NCBI GenBank assembly: GCA_017390125.1
Contig: JAFPCT010000177.1
Coordinates: 1 to 9,605 of the forward strand
Source of the DNA: Treponema sp.
GTDB taxonomy: Bacteria > Spirochaetota > Spirochaetia > Treponematales > Treponemataceae
Direction: 5' to 3'
DNA length: 9,605 bases
Part shown: piece after piece, positions 1-6,456 of the stretch
How the letters are laid out: each line of letters begins with the position of its first letter
Numbering within the stretch: position 1 is the first letter of the stretch
The notes under the pieces: generated by a model
Database searches by the model: none
Told to the model about the DNA's origin: nothing
Seen by the model: the letters and a program-made list of their open reading frames with translations, nothing else
Translations under genes and position numbers: made by a program

Positions 1-105
1 GCAGGCCTCACAGACTCCGACCTCGCCGTCTTCTCCTCCCCCAAGGGTATGCGCGCTCTCTACGCCATGGCCACAGCACACGCTGCGCCTCCCGCAGCAG
101 GACTC
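1..105. other. GC-rich segment unlike the rest of the window
   Basis: By hand count, positions 1-120 are about 64% G+C (40/60, then 37/60), while 121-180 are 50% and most of the window is lower. The plus strand, frame 1, is open from the first base and reads like natural protein (for example TDSDLAVFSSPKGMRALYAM). The minus-strand frame of the ATPase gene turns Cys-rich here. The segment may be the end of a foreign gene joined to the ATPase gene, either by recombination or by assembly chimerism. The exact junction cannot be fixed from sequence alone; it lies roughly between 95 and 120. Confidence 0.5.
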
Positions 106-678
106 GTAGATGCTCTTCATTGCGTCAGAATTCTGCTTGAGCTGCTCAAGGTAATTGTGTCCGGCAGTTCCGCGTTTGAAAGTTGTATTCAAAAGTCTGA
201 AAACAGAATTTTTCAGGAAAAGGTATCCGTCAAGGGTTGCAGTTACGGTCGGTGCAGTAACAAGGATTCCCTGAGGCGACTGAAGGAACATGTCCAGTAT
301 TATCTGGTGTGTTCCGGCTCCAAGGTCAAGGATAAGGAAATCCGCATCAATTGAGTGGAAATTCCTGAGGAGCTTTGTCTTTTGCGCGGCCTTTAAAGTA
401 GTAAGTCCCGGAATCTGACTGTCTCCGGCGATGAAACTTACGTTGTCATATTCAGTTGCTTCAATAATGCTCTGAAAAGATGATTTGTCAGTAAGGTATG
501 TTCCTATGCTGTTGTTCTTAACATTATGCCCAAGGGCAAGGTGCAGGTTTGAAGCTCCAAGGTCAAGGTCGGCAAGCACAACTTTTTTTCCGGCTTGTCC
601 CAATGCAATCGCAAGGTTAGCTGAAAGCAGGCTTTTTCCGACTCCGCCTTTTCCGCTGGCTATAGGTAAAATTTGCAT
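1..678 (-). CDS. MinD/ParA-family P-loop ATPase (FlhG/FleN-like), 3' part missing or replaced
   Basis: The protein is a deviant-Walker ATPase of the MinD/ParA/FlhG group, which positions cell-division, flagellar or other polar machinery at the membrane. The start codon is at 678-676. The N-terminus reads MQILPIASGKGGVGKS, with signature Lys10 and Lys15. A Walker A' segment, ADLDLGASNLH, lies at residues 36-46, and a Walker B-type segment, FLILDLGAG, at 114-122. Resemblance to recalled Treponema MinD-like proteins continues to KSIY (residues 188-191, near position 106). Family members normally run well past 250 residues. After that point the frame stays open to the window edge but becomes Cys/Gly-rich and unlike the family, exactly where GC content jumps. 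I infer a chimeric junction or rearrangement, so the last ~35 codons are probably not native. No Shine-Dalgarno is present, and the -10 box ends 6 nt before the ATG. The family call is firm; the cellular role is not resolved. Confidence 0.85.
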   Translation of the reverse strand, partial: MQILPIASGKGGVGKSLLSANLAIALGQAGKKVVLADLDLGASNLHLALGHNVKNNSIGTYLTDKSSFQSIIEATEYDNVSFIAGDSQIPGLTTLKAAQKTKLLRNFHSIDADFLILDLGAGTHQIILDMFLQSPQGILVTAPTVTATLDGYLFLKNSVFRLLNTTFKRGTAGHNYLEQLKQNSDAMKSIYESCCGRRSVCCGHGVESAHTLGGGEDGEVGVCEAC

Positions 679-684
679 AAATCC

Positions 685-713
685 ATTATAACATAGCGAA
701 AAATTACTGTAAA
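685..713 (-). promoter_or_regulatory. Sigma-70-type promoter of the MinD-like gene
   Basis: On the minus strand, TTTACA (713-708) is followed after exactly 17 nt by a perfect TATAAT (690-685). Only six bases (684-679) separate the -10 from the ATG at 678, so the expected transcription start falls on or next to the start codon. The message would be leaderless. Confidence 0.75.
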
Positions 714-716
714 TGT

Positions 717-745
717 TTGAAAAATGTGTTGGATAGTCATAAAAT
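717..745 (+). promoter_or_regulatory. Sigma-70-type promoter of ctpA
   Basis: TTGAAA (717-722) is followed after 17 nt by TAAAAT (740-745). Six bases (746-751) then lead to the ATG at 752. No Shine-Dalgarno is present, so this is also a leaderless arrangement. It lies back to back with the promoter of the MinD-like gene; the two -35 boxes are 3 nt apart. Confidence 0.7.
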
Positions 746-751
746 AGATAT

Positions 752-2236
752 ATGAAAAAAAATATTCGTAGAGTAAATACAGTTGTTTCATTTCTGCTGA
801 TTTCCATTTTCAGCTCACAGTGTTTTGCCCAGTCATCCGTAAGTCAGGACCGCAACTCTAATTTTCAATATCTGAAAAAATTGAATTCTGTCTTTGATTT
901 TGTTCAGCAGAATTACGTTGATGAAATTGATCCTAAAGTTCTTTATGAAGGAGCTATGAAAGGTCTTCTGGAAGCCTTTAATGACCCTTATACCTCATAC
1001 CTTGATGTGTCTGTTCAGCGCGATCTTTCTGATACTACGGAAGGGCGTTTTGGCGGCGTCGGACTCATGATTTCAAAGGCTTTTGAGTCAAAACCGGATA
1101 AGCCGGCCTATGTCGAGGTCTCTTCTGCGATTGAAGACACTCCAGGTGCAAAAGCCGGAATCATGTCCGGGGACTTTATTGTGGAAATCAACGGCGAGGA
1201 TACGGCTCCGATGACTATGCAGGACGTTCTTTCACATCTGCGGGGAAAAGTCGGAACGCCGGTTACAGTTACAATTCTTCGTGGAAAAACCCTTAGATTC
1301 AGCGTTGAGCTTGTCCGTGACTTTATTGAAGTTCCTACCTGTAAATATGCGATGATAGGAAAAACAGGTTATGTCCGCCTGATTCAGTTTACTCCGGATA
1401 CAGCCCTGCGCCTTCAGGATGCGATCGATTACTTTAAGCAGAATGATTACGAGAACATGATTCTTGATCTCAGGGACAATGGCGGCGGACTCATTACAAG
1501 TGCCACTAACGTAGCCGACAAGTTTATTGACGAAGGTGTCATTGTTTCAACAAAGGGAAGGCTCCCTTATCAGAATTCATCGTATTCGGCCAGCCGGGAA
1601 AAAACTGTCGTAAGGAACATACCTGTTGTTGTCCTTATAAACAAGGGTTCTGCCAGTGCAAGCGAGATTGTTTCCGGCGCGCTCAAGGACACTCATGTTG
1701 CATATCTGGTAGGTGTTCGTTCTTACGGAAAGGGGTCTGTTCAGCAGGTAATTCCTCTTGGAAACGATGAGGAAATAAAGCTTACGATTGCGCGCTACTA
1801 TTCTCCAAGCGACACAAACATCGACAAAATCGGTATTCCTCCTGATCTGGAAGTTCCGTTTGAAACTCTTTCGGAAGAAAGCGAAAAGGCTTATGTAAAG
1901 CTCGTCGAATCAAATACTATTGCTGATTACGTGGAAAACCATCCGAACATGACGGAAGAAGAGATTGCTTCCTACGCAAAGGAACTAAAAAAAGATTACA
2001 ATCTTGAGGAAAGAATTCTCCGTCGTCTTATTCGTATGAGGGTTAACCGCTACAAATCAAATGTTGTATACGACCTTGATTTTGACATTCAGCTGAACGC
2101 GGCACTGGATTTGCTGAAAAATACAAAGGATTTCTCTTCCCTTGTTCGTTCTGCAAAGACACTTAAGCAGCTTCAGGAAGAGGCTAAGCTTGCGGAAGAA
2201 AAACAGTCTGAAAAGGCTTTGGATGAAAAACAGTAA
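752..2236 (+). CDS. ctpA: C-terminal processing peptidase, S41 family (PDZ serine protease)
   Basis: This is a periplasmic serine protease with a Ser-Lys dyad that trims or degrades envelope proteins from their C-terminus. The 494 residues start with a signal peptide: a basic MKKNIRR end, a hydrophobic VVSFLLISIF segment, and probable cleavage after QCFA near residue 26. A helical N-terminal region follows. The PDZ domain is at about 95-185, with a GGVGL-type binding loop at 101-105. The S41 core is at about 200-370. The motif GSASASEI places the nucleophile at Ser302. Lys327 in SYGKGSVQ is the general base, 25 residues downstream as in known CtpB/Prc enzymes, and Gln331 is the usual third residue. 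A charged coiled-coil-like tail (about 400-494) ends the protein. The stop overlaps the rsmE start (TAATG), so translation is probably coupled. The start is supported by the signal peptide and the promoter position. Confidence 0.95.
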   Translation: MKKNIRRVNTVVSFLLISIFSSQCFAQSSVSQDRNSNFQYLKKLNSVFDFVQQNYVDEIDPKVLYEGAMKGLLEAFNDPYTSYLDVSVQRDLSDTTEGRFGGVGLMISKAFESKPDKPAYVEVSSAIEDTPGAKAGIMSGDFIVEINGEDTAPMTMQDVLSHLRGKVGTPVTVTILRGKTLRFSVELVRDFIEVPTCKYAMIGKTGYVRLIQFTPDTALRLQDAIDYFKQNDYENMILDLRDNGGGLITSATNVADKFIDEGVIVSTKGRLPYQNSSYSASREKTVVRNIPVVVLINKGSASASEIVSGALKDTHVAYLVGVRSYGKGSVQQVIPLGNDEEIKLTIARYYSPSDTNIDKIGIPPDLEVPFETLSEESEKAYVKLVESNTIADYVENHPNMTEEEIASYAKELKKDYNLEERILRRLIRMRVNRYKSNVVYDLDFDIQLNAALDLLKNTKDFSSLVRSAKTLKQLQEEAKLAEEKQSEKALDEKQ

Positions 2237-3066
2237 TGCGGCAGTTTATAAGTTCTGAACGTCCGGACAAGGACGGACTCATAAAAGTACAGGGAAAAGA
2301 TTTCCGCTATCTGCGCCAGGTGCTGCGTCTAAAAATAGGCGACATGCTTTCCATGCGTTTTTCTGACGGAACCCTGCAGAATACGACTGTGTGCAAAATT
2401 GAAGAAAAATCTCATATAATAACATTGCAGATTTGTGCCGATACACAGAAAAGTACGGTAACCCGCGGCGTTCAGGCAGAAAACATTCAGGCTGAAACTT
2501 CAGGCTATGGGGCAGAATACTGGCTTTTCCAATACATTGCAAAACCTGTGAAAATGGAGCAGATTATACGGCAGGCTGTTGAATGCGGCGTAAAGTATAT
2601 AGTTCCTGTGGAAGGAATTTATTCCCAGAAGCAGAACGTGCTTGCCATGAAAGGTGCAAAGAAAGACCGCATTGAGCGGATAATCCGGGAAGCACGGCAG
2701 CAGAGCGGTTCTCCTGTTGAGACAGAGGTTCTTGAGCCTGTCTCTACAGAAGAAGCGGTGCGGCTCTGGAAGAATTCATTTTCTTCTGAGCAGGAAGAGC
2801 AGCAGATTTCCCTTGCAGTAGCCCTTTGGGAGCGCAATGAAAATACCCGGCGCATCAGCGAGCTGCTTTCCGTTGAAAAAAATCGTATTGCTGTTGCGGT
2901 CGGCTCGGAAGGCGGAATCAGTCCGGAAGAAATAAAGCTTCTTGGAGAGGGCGGCTTCAATACCGTTCATTTTGCAGGAAACATACTCAGGTGCGAGACG
3001 GCGGCTTTGTATGGACTTGCGGCTGTTCAGTCAATGTACCAGGAACTTGCTGCTGAAAAAAAATAG
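2236..3066 (+). CDS. rsmE: 16S rRNA (uracil1498-N3)-methyltransferase
   Basis: RsmE is a SPOUT-class (knotted) SAM-dependent enzyme that methylates N3 of U1498 in 16S rRNA near the decoding site. The N-terminal part is a PUA-like RNA-binding fold (residues 1-70) with FRYLRQVLRLKIGD at 23-36. The C-terminal SPOUT domain carries AVGSEGGISPEE (221-232) and the knot motif GNILRCETAALYGL (248-261), corresponding to the family's G-x-R-I-L-R-x-E-T-A. The family's QSGR-type motif appears as QQSGSP (155-160), without the usual Arg, which is a mild deviation. At 276 residues it is slightly longer than the common ~245, partly because of a stretch at about 70-92 and a Gln/Glu-rich insert near 183-190. 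It overlaps the ctpA stop by one base, has no Shine-Dalgarno clear of the ctpA end, and is probably translated by coupling. Confidence 0.93.
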   Translation: MRQFISSERPDKDGLIKVQGKDFRYLRQVLRLKIGDMLSMRFSDGTLQNTTVCKIEEKSHIITLQICADTQKSTVTRGVQAENIQAETSGYGAEYWLFQYIAKPVKMEQIIRQAVECGVKYIVPVEGIYSQKQNVLAMKGAKKDRIERIIREARQQSGSPVETEVLEPVSTEEAVRLWKNSFSSEQEEQQISLAVALWERNENTRRISELLSVEKNRIAVAVGSEGGISPEEIKLLGEGGFNTVHFAGNILRCETAALYGLAAVQSMYQELAAEKK

Positions 3067-3093
3067 AAAGTAAATAAGAAAAAGGGAGATAAC

Positions 3094-3825
3094 ATGAGAC
3101 GTATAAAATTAATTGGCGTTCCTGTTGATATTTTGAATCCAGAAGAACTTGAGCTCACAGTTCTGGAATTGCTTGCAAAACCGGGAGCCAAGCATATTGT
3201 CTTCCTTTCAATCTGGGATTTGCTCAAGGCACGACGTAATGGTGAATTTCAGGATTTTCTTTCTTCTGCAGACGTCATCATTCCTATTTCAAAAAGCATT
3301 CTGAATGGTGCCAGATTCCTCAGAAATGACGTTCCTGTGCGCTACAATCCCTTTACGCTTACAATAAACATCCTTTCAATATTGGATTCTCATTACAAAT
3401 CTCTTTACCTTCTTGGTTCCCGGGGACAGACCCTGCACGTTGCGGAAAAGAACCTTCATGATACTTTTCCTCATCTGAAAATCGTGGGAAGGCATCCGGG
3501 ATATTTTCCAAAAGCAAAGGAAGAGGACATAATTGTAAATGTATACAAAAGTTCTCCTTCTCTTGTGCTTTTAAGTGACGGTATCAAGGAAAAGGCTCTC
3601 TGGTCATACAAAAGACGCAACCGCTTTGCTTCCAGCATTTTCTGCTATTACCGCGATTCCCTTGAAATTTTTTCAAAACGAATCAAACGCATAGACGAGG
3701 ACACTTTTAACAAAGGTCACGAAATCTGGCATGAAATCGGGAAAAATCCCTTAAAATTATTTTTACTTTTGCCATTCCTGCATTATATAATGATTCTGGT
3801 TATTTATAAGTTATTCAAGAAATAA
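3094..3825 (+). CDS. WecG/TagA/CpsF-family glycosyltransferase homolog with altered active site and C-terminal membrane helix
   Basis: The family transfers N-acetylmannosamine-type sugars onto lipid-linked intermediates at the cytoplasmic membrane. Family features here are the N-terminal layout (HIVFLSIWDLLKARRNGEFQDFLSSAD, residues 34-60), LLGSRGQTLHVAEKNL (106-121) and VGRHPGYF (131-138). Two signature positions have changed. The usual PDGxG, which contains the Asp proposed as catalytic base in TagA, is PISKS at 64-68. The usual GxGxPKQE segment is SDGIKEKALW at 161-170. After the basic helical region that normally makes up the TagA C-terminal membrane-binding appendage, the protein ends in a hydrophobic helix at about 219-240, likely a membrane anchor. 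The protein may be catalytically inactive, or a subfamily with different chemistry. The start follows GGGAG (3084-3088) with 5-nt spacing, 27 bp after rsmE, so it probably belongs to the same operon. Confidence 0.75.
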   Translation: MRRIKLIGVPVDILNPEELELTVLELLAKPGAKHIVFLSIWDLLKARRNGEFQDFLSSADVIIPISKSILNGARFLRNDVPVRYNPFTLTINILSILDSHYKSLYLLGSRGQTLHVAEKNLHDTFPHLKIVGRHPGYFPKAKEEDIIVNVYKSSPSLVLLSDGIKEKALWSYKRRNRFASSIFCYYRDSLEIFSKRIKRIDEDTFNKGHEIWHEIGKNPLKLFLLLPFLHYIMILVIYKLFKK

Positions 3826-3873
3826 ATGATCGCTTTTTCAGCCATTCCCTTTTTTAATGCACTATATCTCATC

Positions 3874-3880
3874 GGGAGGA
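3874..3880 (+). promoter_or_regulatory. Strong ribosome binding site that fixes the activator start
   Basis: GGGAGGA lies 6 nt before the ATG at 3887. The same frame also has an ATG at 3857, but that one has no such site upstream and would place this Shine-Dalgarno inside the coding region, so 3887 is preferred. Confidence 0.8.
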
Positions 3881-3886
3881 AGATAT

Positions 3887-4663
3887 ATGTATTCAAAAAA
3901 TGTGTGTGGTTCAGCTGTATTTGCTAATACAGAGCTGTTGCAGATTGCCGGAGTTTCCAAGGCAATCAACAATGTGAAATCCTATTTGCAGAAAGTTTCA
4001 GAAACTGACCTTGATGTACTGCTGCTCGGTGAAAGCGGAACAGGCAAGACATTCATGGCCAGAATCATCCATGAGCTTTCGGTGCGCAGAGGAAAACCCT
4101 TTGTTTCCCTGAACATGGCGGCGATTCCTGAATCTTTGGCAGAATCCGAGCTGTTTGGAACAGTAAGCGGTGCCTATACCGGAGCCGTGAACAAACCGGG
4201 GTTTGTAAGCATTGCTAACGGGGGTACTTTGTTTTTTGATGAAATTGCAGAACTGCCTCTGGCTGTACAGGCCAAGCTCCTGCATTTTGTCGAAACTGGT
4301 ACTTTTTGCAAAGTTGGGTCTACAACAGAGAATCACGTGGATGTTCGCATCATCTGTGCAACTAATGCAGATTTGGCAGAACTGGTGAAACAGAGGAAAT
4401 TTAACGAAGCGTTGTATTATCGCATTTACAAGGCTGTCGTTAGAATTCCGCCTCTAAGGAACCGGAAAGAAGATATTCTCGTGCTTTCCGAGTTCTTCCT
4501 GAAGAAAAGGGGCTTGAGTTTCCAGAGTTTTTCTCCGGAAGCTTTGGAGAGTTTACAAAATCATGAATGGCCTGGGAACGTGAGGCAGCTTAAAAATTGC
4601 CTGCATGTAACCTGTGAATTGAACAGGAATAAAATAATCGGACCTGAGGATTTACTTTTCTAG
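3887..4663 (+). CDS. Sigma-54-interacting AAA+ domain protein without sensor or HTH domain
   Basis: The 258-residue protein is essentially only the AAA+ core of a bacterial enhancer-binding protein, the ATPase that remodels sigma-54 RNA polymerase to open promoters. It has Walker A GESGTGKT (48-55), the sigma-54-contacting loop as GAYTGA (95-100, against the usual GAFTGA), Walker B TLFFDEI (114-120), an LYYRI segment at 176-180 with the expected Arg finger (the usual FREDLYYRL is FNEALYYRI), IPPLRNRKEDI (187-197) and WPGNVRQL (228-235). There is no receiver, GAF or PAS domain before the core. The chain stops at GPEDLLF, where family members usually continue into a Fis-type HTH. Sequence after the stop belongs to the converging methyltransferase gene, so no HTH exon is hidden there. 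It may act without DNA contact or pair with a separate DNA-binding partner. It follows the TagA-like gene by 61 bp, and its 3' end overlaps the converging gene by 12 bp. Confidence 0.85.
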   Translation: MYSKNVCGSAVFANTELLQIAGVSKAINNVKSYLQKVSETDLDVLLLGESGTGKTFMARIIHELSVRRGKPFVSLNMAAIPESLAESELFGTVSGAYTGAVNKPGFVSIANGGTLFFDEIAELPLAVQAKLLHFVETGTFCKVGSTTENHVDVRIICATNADLAELVKQRKFNEALYYRIYKAVVRIPPLRNRKEDILVLSEFFLKKRGLSFQSFSPEALESLQNHEWPGNVRQLKNCLHVTCELNRNKIIGPEDLLF

Positions 4664-5449
4664 ACTTTGTGAAACTAGGACGGAGTCCTGCTTTGTTGCG
4701 GGGTTCCGTCCGCTTTTTTTTCCGGCAAGGCCTGCAGCCTTTGAGAATACTTTCTCAATGTACTGGGCTTCGCCTTCAGAAAGTCCTGCTCTGGAAAGAA
4801 TTGCCCTCCAGAAAGCTTCCATGTCGCTCCTGCCTGTTACCTTGAAAAATCCTATCTTCTGCAGGCTGTCCGCGATTACCTTTATGCTTTTGTCCAGTCG
4901 CTCCAGAGAAAGAGGTGTGTAGCCTGTCAAAAAGTCATTCTTTTTGCGGAAAAGGTGATAGCTTATAATCTGTACCGCATGAGACAGGTTCAGGGAACCA
5001 AAATCATTGCTGGACGGAATGGTAACGCCCATCGTACATTCCTTGAGCTGGTCATCCGTAAGTCCTGTGCGTTCGTTTCCGAATACAACTGCAATTTTAG
5101 AACCCTCGTTGCCTTCTGCCGGCGAACCTGTAAGCTTGTCAGCGGTTTCTGCGAATTCTTCCGGGAGGTAAAGCTTTCCCTTTCGGTTCTGTCCGCGCCT
5201 TCTGGTTGTTCCTGCTGCAATGGCGCAGTCTTTTGTGGCTTTCGTTATGGAATCAAAAAATTCTGCGTTGTCATAAATATAAGCGGCATGAATGGCGAGA
5301 ATATGCACTTTCTCAATGTCGTAGTCTTCTTTTTTTCCCACGATTCTAAGGTGAGTTATGTCGCTGTTGGCCATTGCCCTGCATGCAGAACCGATGTTCC
5401 TGCATTCGTCAGGGTGGTCCAAGATGATGTAAACTTTGCTCAAATCCAT
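4652..5449 (-). CDS. trmJ: TrmJ-like SPOUT RNA methyltransferase (TrmH superfamily)
   Basis: This is a SAM-dependent 2'-O-ribose methyltransferase of the TrmH/TrmJ group; TrmJ modifies position 32 of certain tRNAs. The evidence is the N-terminal YIILDHPDECRNIGSACRAM segment (7-26) with the family's Asn-Ile-Gly (18-20), FGNERTGL (123-130), and the knotted SAM-binding motif IPSSNDFGSLNLSHAVQI (144-161). At 265 residues it is close to E. coli TrmJ (about 246), with an added basic tail (about 243-265). Its coding 3' end overlaps the converging activator gene by 12 bp. The ATG at 5449 has no Shine-Dalgarno and lies 7 nt after an extended -10 box, so the transcript is probably leaderless. The exact target nucleotide is inferred from the family. 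TrmH-superfamily paralogs with other targets are possible, so the symbol is tentative. Confidence 0.8.
   Translation of the reverse strand: MDLSKVYIILDHPDECRNIGSACRAMANSDITHLRIVGKKEDYDIEKVHILAIHAAYIYDNAEFFDSITKATKDCAIAAGTTRRRGQNRKGKLYLPEEFAETADKLTGSPAEGNEGSKIAVVFGNERTGLTDDQLKECTMGVTIPSSNDFGSLNLSHAVQIISYHLFRKKNDFLTGYTPLSLERLDKSIKVIADSLQKIGFFKVTGRSDMEAFWRAILSRAGLSEGEAQYIEKVFSKAAGLAGKKSGRNPATKQDSVLVSQSLEK
4678..4721 (+). terminator. Rho-independent terminator of the activator gene, inside the opposing gene
   Basis: GGACGGAGTCC (4678-4688) pairs with GGGTTCCGTCC (4701-4711), with two G-U wobbles and a 12-nt loop. After GC come eight T (4714-4721). It lies 15 nt after the activator stop and entirely within the coding sequence of the minus-strand methyltransferase gene, encoding part of that protein's Lys-rich C-terminal tail. 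Confidence 0.75.
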
Positions 5450-5456
5450 GAAAATG

Positions 5457-5465
5457 ATTATATCA
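5457..5465 (-). promoter_or_regulatory. Extended -10 promoter of the trmJ-like gene
   Basis: On the minus strand TGA-TATAAT (5465-5457) is a perfect extended -10 (TGnTATAAT). No good -35 box is found 16-18 nt upstream, which fits extended -10 promoters. Seven bases separate it from the ATG. Confidence 0.6.
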
Positions 5466-5494
5466 AAAAAATATATAAAAGTGTGCTTTTTATT

Positions 5495-5523
5495 TTGACC
5501 TATTGGAATTTTTATAGTAAACT
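5495..5523 (+). promoter_or_regulatory. Candidate promoter of the STAS gene
   Basis: TTGACC (5495-5500) is followed after 17 nt by TAAACT (5518-5523), a 5/6 match at -35 and 4/6 at -10. A TATAGT at 5513-5518 is a better hexamer but only 12 nt from this -35. The STAS start has a TGAGGA ribosome binding site at 5538-5543, so this gene has a conventional leader, unlike its divergent neighbour. Confidence 0.45.
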
Positions 5524-5550
5524 TAATAGAGAGTAACTGAGGATAATTCT

Positions 5551-6102
5551 ATGACTAGTAATAATAATATTGTTCCGGCTTTTGATGACGAAAGAGATGA
5601 CAGTTTAAAGATTTCTCTCGAAAAGATAGATTCCATTCAGAATGGATTGAAGATTTATTTAAATGGCTACATCGATACCTATAATTCTAGTTTCTTCCAG
5701 AAAAAGATTACGAAGGTTGTTGAGGCAAGTTATATTAACTTGGTTTTCAATTGTTCTGCATTGAATTATGTATCTTCTACGGGTATCGGTTCTTTTACTT
5801 CGTTTTTAAAGATGTTGAAACCAAAAGGCGGAGATATCGTTCTTCTTGAAATACAGCCGAAAGTATATGAAGTATTCCAGCTTCTGGGATTCTCACAGTT
5901 CTTTAACATCAAGGACACAATGGATGATGCAATCGGATTTTTCAAGCAGGGTACACCTGTTGCAGAAAGTATCTTCCCTAAGGTATTTGCATGCCCTATG
6001 TGCAACAAGCACCTTCGCGCAACCCGTTCAGGTCGTTTCAGATGTTCTGAATGTAAGTCAATTCTGGCAATCAATGATCAGGGTGTTGTTTCTTTAGGAT
6101 AA
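5551..6102 (+). CDS. STAS-domain anti-sigma factor antagonist with C-terminal zinc ribbon
   Basis: STAS proteins of the SpoIIAA/RsbV type bind an anti-sigma kinase and are switched off by phosphorylation of a Ser/Thr. The STAS domain is at about residues 19-131. The conserved phospho-loop reads YVSSTGIGSF (73-82). By alignment with SpoIIAA DSSGLG, the acceptor is probably Thr77 (or neighbouring Ser76), although the preceding Asp is Val here. After a short linker comes a four-Cys ribbon: Cys148 and Cys151 (CPMC), Cys165 and Cys168 (CSEC). That addition is not part of the classic ~110-residue antagonist and may bind a partner or nucleic acid. TGAGGA stands 7 nt before the ATG, and a strong terminator follows 20 bp after the stop, so the gene is a single transcription unit. 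No kinase or phosphatase partner is encoded in the window. Confidence 0.85.
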   Translation: MTSNNNIVPAFDDERDDSLKISLEKIDSIQNGLKIYLNGYIDTYNSSFFQKKITKVVEASYINLVFNCSALNYVSSTGIGSFTSFLKMLKPKGGDIVLLEIQPKVYEVFQLLGFSQFFNIKDTMDDAIGFFKQGTPVAESIFPKVFACPMCNKHLRATRSGRFRCSECKSILAINDQGVVSLG

Positions 6103-6122
6103 AGAATAATACTGTTTGCAAG

Positions 6123-6148
6123 ACCGGCTTTTTTAAGCCGGTTTTTTT
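6123..6148 (+). terminator. Rho-independent terminator after the STAS gene
   Basis: ACCGGCTT (6123-6130) pairs perfectly with AAGCCGGT (6135-6142) around a TTTT loop, followed by a run of seven T ending at 6148. Confidence 0.9.
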
Positions 6149-6186
6149 ATGTCCGCCGGGCTGCGGTTTAATAATGTTTTTATTTC

Positions 6187-6234
6187 TTTGTCAATAGGAC
6201 TTTTTTTTGAAGAATTTTACAGGGACTTGACAAA
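6187..6234. repeat. Short inverted repeat in the intergenic region
   Basis: TTTGTCAA (6187-6194) and TTGACAAA (6227-6234) are perfect 8-bp inverted copies 32 bp apart. Each contains a TTGACA hexamer, one per strand, but neither has a convincing -10 at the right distance. It could be a protein site or chance. Confidence 0.3.
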
Positions 6235-6270
6235 AAGAAATTCACTGTTTTTTTACATGAAAAACACAAG

Positions 6271-6311
6271 TTATTCACAGTTATTAAATAGTTTTACACA
6301 ACTTATCCACA
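6271..6311 (+). promoter_or_regulatory. DnaA-box cluster 1 (three boxes, same strand)
   Basis: TTATTCACA (6271-6279), TTTTACACA (6292-6300) and the perfect consensus TTATCCACA (6303-6311) face the same way. Their starts are 21 and 11 bp apart, about two helical turns and one, so all boxes lie on one face of the DNA. Confidence 0.6.
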
Positions 6312-6456
6312 ATTTGTTCTGAATTTAGGGGGAAATTTTTATTGAAAAATAAAAATAAATTTAATTTGTATAGTAGAAGATTTATAATTATAAGTATTAC
6401 AAAGAAATAACTACTAGTGTAAAAAATATTGAAAAAAAATTATTTTTTTATTTCGA

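Noticed and set aside
49..354. Plus-strand open frame of 101 codons
   Set aside because: From about 110 onward it is antisense to the well-recognised MinD-like gene. Only its first part, in the GC-rich segment, could be real coding sequence.
812..830. Possible lipoprotein signal (SSQC) in CtpA
   Set aside because: The three residues before Cys24 do not fit a lipobox, which needs a Leu-like residue at -3. Cleavage after Ala26 by signal peptidase I fits better.
2279..2970. Several minus-strand open frames over rsmE
   Set aside because: They are shadows of rsmE without ribosome binding sites or family features.
3857..3886. Upstream ATG for the sigma-54 activator
   Set aside because: A strong GGGAGGA site sits 6 nt before the ATG at 3887 and would be coding if 3857 were used.
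4955..5536. 193-codon plus-strand open frame
   Set aside because: It is antisense to the trmJ-like gene, which has clear family motifs. The frame is Cys-rich and shows no domain signature.
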